5,452 nt of DNA from JAFALX01 sp050734185 (GTDB lineage: Bacteria > Chloroflexota > Dormibacteria > Aeolococcales > Aeolococcaceae): positions 1-5,452 of the forward strand of contig JBOHUE010000096.1 in the NCBI GenBank assembly GCA_050734185.1, read 5' to 3'. Made by a program: the position numbers and the translations under genes. Below are positions 1-5,047 of this stretch, piece by piece. The notes under the pieces are model-generated. The model searched no databases. It worked only from the letters and a program-made list of their open reading frames with translations, and was not told the origin of the DNA. Every line of letters begins with the position of its first letter. Positions within the stretch are counted from its first letter, which is position 1.

Positions 1-991
1 GCTGTGGGAGGCGCGGCGCGACCGCTCGCTGCCACGCGCGCCATCCGTACGGGCCCAGCTGCGCAGCGGCGATCACGGCGAACAGGACGACGAACTTCTG
101 CGACCAGAGCGCAAGCGCCATGGAGCCGATGCCGAGCGCCACGTCGGTTCGCTCGGCACCGCCGGCCGCCACCCACGCGATCACCAGGAGCGCGCCCGCA
201 GCTTCGAAGAGGCGGAGCCAGGTGTCGTGGAAGTCTGGCGAGGCGAACCCGGGGGCCAGGGCCGATGTCAACAGCGACTGATACAGCGCGGGCCCGAACG
301 GGGTGACCAGCGTGGCGACCACGCTGAAGACGAGCGCTTGAAGCAGCAGCCGGCGCCGAGCGGGCTGCGACCGGTCCGCACACAGCCAGGCGGCCAGCAC
401 GATCGCGAGGCCGGGGACGAAGCCCGCGTCGAGATTGGCCCAGAGCAGGAACAGCGGAGGCAGGAGCCACGCGACCCGTGTGCCGCCGTCGCGCCAGCGG
501 CCGAGGACGTGAAGCGCCGCGCCGGCGCCGAGCAGTGACACCGCGACGCCGGCGGTGAGGAAGGGGCGTGCCACCAGCGCCGCGACGAGGATCGCGATCG
601 CGAGCCACACGCCGGGAACCTGCGTGCGCGAGCGCACGGCGAGAGCGGCGAGCACCAGCCCGCCACTCGCCACCAATCCGGTGACGATCGACGCAGCAGA
701 TTGGCCGCCGGCGCTGACGATCACGGACAGCACCACGTCGTGCAGCCAGCCTGGGACCACCCATGGCCCCGCCACCGGCAGGTAGCTGAACGGCTCGACA
801 CCGGGAATGCCGTGCGCGGTGATAAAGCGGCCCAGCGCCACCTGCGACCACGCTCCGAGGTCGGCCAGCGGGAGCACGGTGAGCGCAAGCGAGAGGACTC
901 CGGCCGCGGCGACCCAGGCGAGGCGGGCCCGGTTCTGGATCTGCCGCGCACGAACCGCCTCGTCGACGGCGACCACCCGCAGCGCGCTCAT
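1..991 (-). CDS. Polytopic membrane protein, diverged paralogue of the adjacent GT-C-like protein (partial, C-terminus beyond window)
   Basis: The minus-strand frame from ATG at 991 has no stop down to the left edge, giving 330 visible residues (MSALRVVAVDEAVRARQIQN...). The start is supported by an ATGA overlap with the TGA of the upstream gene (990-988) and by a GGAG 10 nt upstream (1002-1005), which suggests translational coupling. About eight or nine hydrophobic segments follow a short basic N-terminus (roughly residues 24-43, 84-118, 127-140, 147-162, 174-204, 214-230, 262-277, 284-312). It aligns along its whole visible length with the 988-2616 product. For example, residues 178-201 (PPLFLLWANLDAGF and on) match 183-206 of the neighbour at 11 of 24 positions without a gap. 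The paralogue's DPDFWWHL and HEWL motifs are here DLGAWSQV (44-51) and PGWL (80-83), so the candidate catalytic polar residues are mostly gone. The soluble C-terminal domain expected from the paralogue would lie outside the window. Membrane location is confident. Enzymatic activity is doubtful and the function unknown. Confidence 0.9.
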   Translation of the reverse strand, partial: MSALRVVAVDEAVRARQIQNRARLAWVAAAGVLSLALTVLPLADLGAWSQVALGRFITAHGIPGVEPFSYLPVAGPWVVPGWLHDVVLSVIVSAGGQSAASIVTGLVASGGLVLAALAVRSRTQVPGVWLAIAILVAALVARPFLTAGVAVSLLGAGAALHVLGRWRDGGTRVAWLLPPLFLLWANLDAGFVPGLAIVLAAWLCADRSQPARRRLLLQALVFSVVATLVTPFGPALYQSLLTSALAPGFASPDFHDTWLRLFEAAGALLVIAWVAAGGAERTDVALGIGSMALALWSQKFVVLFAVIAAAQLGPYGWRAWQRAVAPRLPQ

Positions 992-2616
992 CGCTGCTGG
1001 GCTCCGGGATCGGCCGATGCGCTGGTCAGCCGGCCGCACGGGTCGCCCGGTGCGTAGCCGGTGGGAACCGCCGGGAGCGAGATCCTGGCGATCTCGTCGG
1101 CGGGGATGAACGCGACGCTCAGCGGGTCATGGTAGACCTCGACCCAGCTGGGGCTCGCCTGCATCACGTCCGCCAGCGGAGTGTTCGCGTCGTACAGCAC
1201 GACCTGCGCGCCGGAGTCGCGGATGGCCTGGCTCCAGCCCGGTTGCACCGACGTGATGCTCGCGTACTTGTAGAGCAGCGCATCACCCATCAGCGCGGCG
1301 TCACCGAAGATATAGATCTTGTCGCCTTTGGCAGAAAGCGCGCCGGCCAGGTATCCGCCCTCGCCGTACTGGTTGAAGATGCGCAGCGGTTGCGGGGCCT
1401 GCGCCAGCCAGCGCGCGGCGCACACGGGGTACTGCTGTGCGTACGTCAGGGAGTTGGGCTGCACCCGCATCGCGGGGACGAGACGCCCTGCCGCGTATCC
1501 GGCCAGCAGGCCGCCGATGACGGCGCCGAACACGACGACGCGGACACCGAGCGTGGGCAGCGGATGCCGCTTCGCGCGCCAGTTCAGCCGTTGCGCGACC
1601 ATGCTCGCCTGCTCGATCCAGATCGGGGCGGCGGCGGCAAGGAAGATCGCAATGTGCCGTACCGACTGCAGCGAGAGTGCGGTGCCGGCGAGCAGCAGCG
1701 CTGCATCGCGCGCGCGCAGCCGCCGGTTGGCAACCACCATCGCGATCAGGGACACGAGCATGACGCCGAACGGCACCACCACCCAGTCCTGGAAGCTCGG
1801 CGAGTGCCACTCGAGGATCAGCGACTGCTGTGCGCCCGACCCCTGCGTGAGGAAGGCGTACACGAGGATGGCGGGGCCGTTCGGGTTGATCATGCTGACC
1901 GCGGTGCACGCGAGCAGCACGAGCACGACGGTGCGCAGCCGCGAGGTCGCCGCGGGATCCGACAGCGAGAACCAGCGTCCCACGAGCTCCGCGCCGACAA
2001 CGAGCGCGATGAATCCGAGCCCGATGATGAATCCCGAATGCAGGTTGCTCCACACCAAGAACAGCGGCACGAGCAACCACAGCGCGCGGCCGCCGCGCGC
2101 GATGTGCCGTTCCAGCATCAGCAACGTCAGCGCCGTGAAGCAGAACGTCACCATCTGCACGCGCGGCCCCCAGATGGGATAGCCGGCAACGGCGGTCAGC
2201 AGCAACCCGGCACCGAGGACGATACGGTTCGGCCGGTACAGCGCCGCGCGCAGCCCGAGCAGCCCGATGCCTGCCCACGTCACGAGACTCAGCAGCAGCA
2301 CGATGACGCCCAGTCCGGTAGCGGCCTGCAACGCCGCGTAGATGGCCTCGGTGAGCCACTCATGCATCGTCCACGCGTGCGTGGAGACGGTGAACGTGAA
2401 GGGATCGGTGCCCAGCAACGCACCGTGCGCAAGGATGAGCTGACCTGCGCGGAGATGCCACCAGAAATCGGGGTCGTGGATGATGCTGGTGACCGGCAGC
2501 AGCGTGATCACGAATGCCGCGCAGACGAAGAGTCCGGACGGCGTGGTCGCGCGATCGAGCAGTTCGCGAACACGCCGCGGCTCGGTGGCCTGTGCCGGGG
2601 TGACGCGGGCCGCCAT
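988..2616 (-). CDS. Polytopic membrane protein, putative GT-C-type glycosyltransferase-like
   Basis: This 542-residue protein starts at ATG 2616, 11 nt after the response regulator stop. The frame stays open up to 2775, but those 53 codons overlap the regulator and encode no plausible membrane segment, so I reject the longer start. No strong Shine-Dalgarno is seen, so coupling to the upstream gene is likely. About ten membrane segments lie between residues 28 and 377. The first is followed by DPDFWWHL (48-55) and then by HEWL (85-88). GPR (150-152), NLHSGF (191-196), INPNG (243-247), LEW (268-270) and RH (320-321) are further polar spots in an otherwise hydrophobic protein. A soluble domain (about 385-507) has FNQYGEGGYL (414-423), IFGDAALMGD (436-445) and VYHDPLSVAFI (494-504). 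From memory, this architecture occurs in uncharacterised bacterial membrane proteins annotated as GT39-like, where an acidic pair in the first outside loop suggests a GT-C fold using lipid-linked sugar donors. The glycosyltransferase role is inference and the substrate is unknown. A 35-residue tail with Cys527 follows the conserved end. Confidence 0.88.
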   Translation of the reverse strand: MAARVTPAQATEPRRVRELLDRATTPSGLFVCAAFVITLLPVTSIIHDPDFWWHLRAGQLILAHGALLGTDPFTFTVSTHAWTMHEWLTEAIYAALQAATGLGVIVLLLSLVTWAGIGLLGLRAALYRPNRIVLGAGLLLTAVAGYPIWGPRVQMVTFCFTALTLLMLERHIARGGRALWLLVPLFLVWSNLHSGFIIGLGFIALVVGAELVGRWFSLSDPAATSRLRTVVLVLLACTAVSMINPNGPAILVYAFLTQGSGAQQSLILEWHSPSFQDWVVVPFGVMLVSLIAMVVANRRLRARDAALLLAGTALSLQSVRHIAIFLAAAAPIWIEQASMVAQRLNWRAKRHPLPTLGVRVVVFGAVIGGLLAGYAAGRLVPAMRVQPNSLTYAQQYPVCAARWLAQAPQPLRIFNQYGEGGYLAGALSAKGDKIYIFGDAALMGDALLYKYASITSVQPGWSQAIRDSGAQVVLYDANTPLADVMQASPSWVEVYHDPLSVAFIPADEIARISLPAVPTGYAPGDPCGRLTSASADPGAQQR

Positions 2617-2627
2617 GCCGCGGTTCG

Positions 2628-3050
2628 TCAGTTGGCCGCCGCCCGAGGAACCGTGCCCTCGCTTGCGGTGAGCAGCGAGTTCAACCTCTCCTTCAGACGA
2701 CGAAAGTCGAACGGCTTGGCCATGTACGTCACGCCGCCGAGGCCCATCACGTCCTGGATGTCCTCGTCGAAGCACCGCGCCGTGAGCAGGACGATCGGCA
2801 CCGACGCGGTTGCGTGGCGGTCGCGCATCTCACGCACCACCGAGATGCCGCTGAGGTGCGGCATCATGACGTCGCACACGACGATGTCGGGGATCCAGTC
2901 CTCCATCGCGGCGAGCGCCTGGACTCCGTCACCCGCTGTGCGCGCGTCGAACCCGTCCGCGTCGAGCCGCAGCTCGAGCAGGCGGCGGAGCGAGTCGTCA
3001 TCCTCGGCGATGAGGACGCGGGGACGGGATGCGACCTCACTGGCAGGCAT
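2628..3050 (-). CDS. Single-domain CheY-like response regulator
   Basis: The protein has 140 residues from ATG 3050, and the receiver fold fills nearly all of it. The acidic cluster EDDD (16-19) follows beta-1 (RVLIA). The phosphoacceptor is Asp60 in DIVVCDVMMPHLSG, the switch Thr is T90 in VLLTAR, and the conserved Lys is K112 in YMAKPF. The chain ends with a helix and an 18-residue tail finishing AAAN. There is no DNA-binding or enzymatic output domain, so it should act by phosphorylation-dependent protein contact or as a phosphorelay intermediate. The start is chosen because the domain begins nine residues in and a weak GGTG (3059-3062) sits just upstream. GTG at 3059 would add three residues. 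The frame also runs up to 3227, but that part overlaps the divergent kinase and has no receiver homology. It is the first gene of a minus-strand unit with the two membrane proteins. Its divergent neighbour is a histidine kinase, the likely phosphodonor by position (inference). Confidence 0.92.
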   Translation of the reverse strand: MPASEVASRPRVLIAEDDDSLRRLLELRLDADGFDARTAGDGVQALAAMEDWIPDIVVCDVMMPHLSGISVVREMRDRHATASVPIVLLTARCFDEDIQDVMGLGGVTYMAKPFDFRRLKERLNSLLTASEGTVPRAAAN

Positions 3051-3111
3051 CGTGGACACCAATTGTGTACGTGTCGTCGCCACCGTTCTAGGCTGTGCGC
3101 CCGATCGACTA

Positions 3112-3138
3112 TGTTGTGCAACAGGCCTGTCACAGGCC
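3112..3138. repeat. Clustered inverted repeats, operator-like
   Basis: Three dyads are packed together. TGTTG-TG-CAACA is at 3112-3123. ACAGGCCTGT, a perfect 10-bp palindrome, is at 3121-3130. GGCCTGT-C-ACAGGCC, with 7-bp arms and a one-base centre, is at 3124-3138. Seen another way, the half-site ACAGGCC occurs three times: forward at 3121, reversed at 3124-3130 and forward at 3132, with the forward copies 11 bp apart (about one helical turn). The site lies 25 nt upstream of the preferred kinase start and just downstream of a TATGTT -10 candidate, a place suited to a repressor or autoregulator. The dyads are seen directly. The operator role is inference, and the bound protein is not identifiable. 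Confidence 0.4.
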
Positions 3139-3152
3139 CTTGGAGAGCTCCC

Positions 3153-3156
3153 GGAG
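3153..3156 (+). promoter_or_regulatory. Ribosome binding site deciding the kinase start
   Basis: GGAG within CCCGGAGCGTGACC ends 7 nt before the GTG at 3164, an ideal spacing. In-frame alternatives at 3095 (GTG), 3158 (GTG), 3182 (GTG) and 3203 (ATG) lack a comparably placed purine-rich site. The one at 3158 has a GGAG 12 nt upstream (3142-3145), which is possible but less good. Confidence 0.5.
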
Positions 3157-3163
3157 CGTGACC

Positions 3164-4285
3164 GTGACTGGACCACTCGCAGTGACACAATTCGCCGTGG
3201 CCATGGCTCAGGTGGATACGGCGCCACTCGATCCCTCTGCCGTTTCGGGTGCTCGCTTCCTGGTGAGCAAACGCATCGAGGAGCTCGAGAACGCCGCTGC
3301 CGCTGCGGAGTCGAACCTGATGCGCACCACTGCCGCGCGCGACGACCTCACCCGGCGCCTGCAGCAGCTCGAGCAGCGCTGGCAGGGGCTGCTCCGTGAT
3401 CTGCCCCGGGTCGGGGCGGCGCAGGTTGACGCCGCCTTTCGCGCCATGGCGGCAGCGCGCTCCGACTACGCCGCTGCAGGCGAGCGACAGACGGATCTGA
3501 GCTCGCGCGTCAACGATCTTCGCAGCGAGCTCGAAGTCCTCCGCTCGGTGCACCGCAGCCTCGACGACCTCGTAGCCTCGACCATCACGGTGGAGGACGG
3601 CACCACGCGGCTGCGCAGCGCCTCACGCCAGGTGTTCCAGATCATCGAAGAGGAACGGATGCGCATCGCCCGCGACATGCATGACGGGCCCGCACAGTCC
3701 ATGGCCAACCTGGTGCTGCAGGCGGAAATTCTCGAGCGGCTGATCTCACGCGACCCGAAGCTGGTGGCCAAGGAGCTCGAGGACTTCAAGGATGGCGTGC
3801 GGCACGTGCTCGACGAGACGCGGCGCCTCATCTTCGATCTCCGCCCCATGACGCTCGACGACCTCGGCCTGGTGCCGACGCTGCGCAAGTTCGTCAAGGA
3901 GTTCGGCGAGCGCTACAACCTGCACGTCTACCTGCGTGTGGTGGGGGAGGAGGTGCGGCTGCCCGGCTCGCTGGAGCCGACGTTGTTCCGCATCATCCAG
4001 GAGGCGCTGAACAACGCGCGCAAGCACGCGCGGGCGACGTCCGTCGAGGTGGTGATCCACTTCCAGAGCGCCGGTGTCACCGCGAGCGTCCGCGACGACG
4101 GCGTGGGTATGGACGTTGCCGCCACCGAGGCCCGGCTGGAGGCCGGCCGCAACCTCGGCCTGATCTCGATGCGCGAGCGCGCCGAGCTGGAGAAGGGGCG
4201 GCTGGAGATCCGTTCGCGCCCCGGAGAAGGGACCGAGATCCGCGTCGCGTTCGGCACCCGCGGGGGCGCGGCCGCCGCCAACTGA
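3164..4285 (+). CDS. DegS-like cytoplasmic sensor histidine kinase (HisKA_3 / HATPase_c)
   Basis: From GTG 3164 the product has 373 residues and no membrane segment or signal peptide, so it is predicted to be cytoplasmic. Residues about 30-150 are a long Ala/Glu/Arg/Leu-rich heptad-like coiled coil, as in the sensor part of DegS. The dimerisation/phosphotransfer helix follows with EEERMRIARDMHDGPAQS. His173 is the phosphorylation site, and Asp174...Gln178 form the DxxxQ phosphatase signature of HisKA_3 kinases. IFDLRPMTLDDLGL is a typical DegS-family linker. The ATPase domain is complete, with N-box EALNNARKHA (Glu280, Asn284, Lys287, His288), G1 DDGVGMD (311-317), G2 NLGLISMRERAE (from 330) and GEGTEI near the end. 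All catalytic residues are present and the length is close to Bacillus DegS (about 385). It is divergent from the receiver gene and upstream of a HAD phosphatase. The family is confident. The signal sensed, and whether the adjacent receiver is its partner, are unknown. Confidence 0.93.
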   Translation: MTGPLAVTQFAVAMAQVDTAPLDPSAVSGARFLVSKRIEELENAAAAAESNLMRTTAARDDLTRRLQQLEQRWQGLLRDLPRVGAAQVDAAFRAMAAARSDYAAAGERQTDLSSRVNDLRSELEVLRSVHRSLDDLVASTITVEDGTTRLRSASRQVFQIIEEERMRIARDMHDGPAQSMANLVLQAEILERLISRDPKLVAKELEDFKDGVRHVLDETRRLIFDLRPMTLDDLGLVPTLRKFVKEFGERYNLHVYLRVVGEEVRLPGSLEPTLFRIIQEALNNARKHARATSVEVVIHFQSAGVTASVRDDGVGMDVAATEARLEAGRNLGLISMRERAELEKGRLEIRSRPGEGTEIRVAFGTRGGAAAAN

Positions 4286-4325
4286 CCAGAGCGGCGCACC
4301 GGCGCGGCCCGGTATTAATGACGGC
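4286..4325 (+). promoter_or_regulatory. Short gap with a -10-like element, possible leaderless start of the HAD gene
   Basis: The 40-nt gap after the kinase stop is very GC rich except for TATTAAT at 4313-4319, the most AT-rich run nearby. Taken as a -10 element, it would place transcription start about 7 nt downstream, at or next to the ATG at 4326. There is no Shine-Dalgarno before that ATG. The pattern fits a leaderless transcript, common in high-GC Gram-positive and related bacteria. No -35 is recognisable. Read-through from the kinase is equally possible, since no terminator is seen in the gap. Confidence 0.35.
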
Positions 4326-5027
4326 ATGCGCTTCGGACTGCTCGCCTGCGACTACGACCGAACGATCGCGACCGAGGGCGTGGTCGGGGAGACGGTGCGG
4401 CAGGCGCTGCAGTCGGTGCGCGACTCCGGGCGTCGTCTTGTGTTGGTCACCGGCCGCACCGAGGCGGAGCTCCGCGACGTTTTCGCGGACACGCGACTGT
4501 TCGACCGCATCGTGGTCGAGAACGGGGCGGTGCTCTCCGATCCCGACACCGGTGCGGAGCGCGAGCTGTGCCCTCCTGTCCCTGCCGCGCTCATCGCCGA
4601 GCTGCGCCACCAGTCCGTTCGCCCCCTCGTCGTCGGCCGCAGCATGATCTCGACCGCGATCACCAACGAGGCCGCGGTGACGGCGGCGCTTCATCGCCTG
4701 GGAATCCGGCGCGACCTCGTGCTCAACCGGGACTCGGTGATGGTGATGCCGCCCGGCTGCAGCAAGGCGAGCGGGCTGGCCGCCGCAGCCGAGGACCTCG
4801 CGATCCCCTTGGCCGAGTGCGTCGCGGTGGGCGATGGCGAGAACGACGTCGCCCTTCTCGGGGCGGCCGGTGCGGGTGTCGCCGTGGACAATGCGGTCGA
4901 CGAGCTCAAACGGCGGGCCGACATCGTGCTCCGGCGGCCCGGCGCCGACGGCGTGCGCGATCTCTGCGAGTCCCTCGTCCAGCACGATCTCGAGGATCTT
5001 CTCGAGGCCAGCCCCGCCCGCGCCTGA
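4326..5027 (+). CDS. HAD-superfamily hydrolase, Cof-type (class IIB) phosphatase
   Basis: This 233-residue protein has all four HAD motifs in order. Motif I is ACDYDRT (nucleophile Asp9, acid/base Asp11, Thr13). Motif II is VLVTGR (Thr42). Motif III is the lysine of GCSKASGL (Lys147). Motif IV is GDGENDVALL (Asp170, Asp174). VENGAVL (64-70) and a substantial insert between motifs II and III (about 75-140) point to a C2 cap, as in Cof, sucrose-phosphatase and archaeal phosphoglycolate-phosphatase relatives. It should hydrolyse a small phosphorylated metabolite in the cytoplasm using Mg2+. The substrate cannot be read from the sequence. Position 12 is Arg where the family usually has Gly (DxDGT). 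A second ATG at 4318 is in another frame and gives only a short spurious product. The gene follows the kinase in the same direction by 40 nt. Whether they share a transcript is open. It converges on the HD-GYP gene. Confidence 0.93.
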   Translation: MRFGLLACDYDRTIATEGVVGETVRQALQSVRDSGRRLVLVTGRTEAELRDVFADTRLFDRIVVENGAVLSDPDTGAERELCPPVPAALIAELRHQSVRPLVVGRSMISTAITNEAAVTAALHRLGIRRDLVLNRDSVMVMPPGCSKASGLAAAAEDLAIPLAECVAVGDGENDVALLGAAGAGVAVDNAVDELKRRADIVLRRPGADGVRDLCESLVQHDLEDLLEASPARA

Positions 5028-5047
5028 TCAGGCTCGCGTCAGGCTCG
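5022..5047. repeat. Palindrome and direct repeat at a convergent gene junction
   Basis: GCCTGATCAGGC (5022-5033) is a perfect 12-bp palindrome that includes the HAD stop codon. TCAGGCTCG occurs at 5028-5036 and again at 5039-5047, an 11-bp direct repeat whose second copy begins with the complement of the HD-GYP stop codon. The palindrome can fold only as a 4-bp stem with a GATC loop, extended by two pairs across a mismatch, and has no T run. It could be a weak two-way terminator, but it is not a standard one. Confidence 0.3.

Larger units (their letters stand above)
3051..3163. promoter_or_regulatory. Divergent intergenic region between regulator and kinase
   Basis: These 113 nt separate the two divergent starts and should hold both promoters. 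On the plus strand, TATGTT (3110-3115) and TAGGCT (3089-3094) fit the loose TANNNT -10 pattern of high-GC bacteria. On the minus strand, TAGAAC (complement of 3085-3090) is a five-of-six match to TAGAAT and would leave a leader of about 28 nt. No convincing -35 hexamer lies at 16-18 nt from any of them, so none is assigned firmly. A cluster of inverted repeats lies at 3112-3138. The region would be partly coding if the kinase used the upstream GTG at 3095, but the repeat content and the better ribosome-binding site downstream argue against that. Confidence 0.5.

Noticed and set aside
268..666. A 132-codon minus-strand open frame at the left
   Set aside because: It is a Ser/Arg/Pro-rich frame shifted from the continuous membrane-protein frame (991 to the edge), which has clear hydrophobic periodicity and paralogy.
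2617..2775. Longer start for the membrane protein at 2775
   Set aside because: It would overlap the receiver gene by about 150 nt, and the added residues are charged and without family features. ATG 2616 sits 11 nt after the receiver stop, directly before the first membrane segment.
3051..3227. Longer start for the response regulator at 3227
   Set aside because: The added 59 residues overlap the divergent kinase, are Arg/Ser/Pro rich and precede a receiver domain that is already complete from 3050.
1129..3399. A 756-codon plus-strand open frame
   Set aside because: It lies antisense to the membrane protein and the regulator and runs into the kinase gene in another frame. Its composition is Arg/Gln/His/Glu rich with no domain, which is typical of an antisense shadow in high-GC DNA.
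4286..4312. Possible terminator after the kinase
   Set aside because: The GC-rich stretch has only short imperfect pairings and no T run, so an intrinsic terminator is not supported.
4318..4647. A plus-strand frame starting at ATG 4318
   Set aside because: It is a Ser/Arg/Cys-rich shifted frame inside the HAD gene. The frame from 4326 carries all four HAD motifs.
4077..4985. A 302-codon minus-strand open frame
   Set aside because: It is antisense to the HAD gene and the kinase end, both of which have complete catalytic motifs. It has no recognisable domain.
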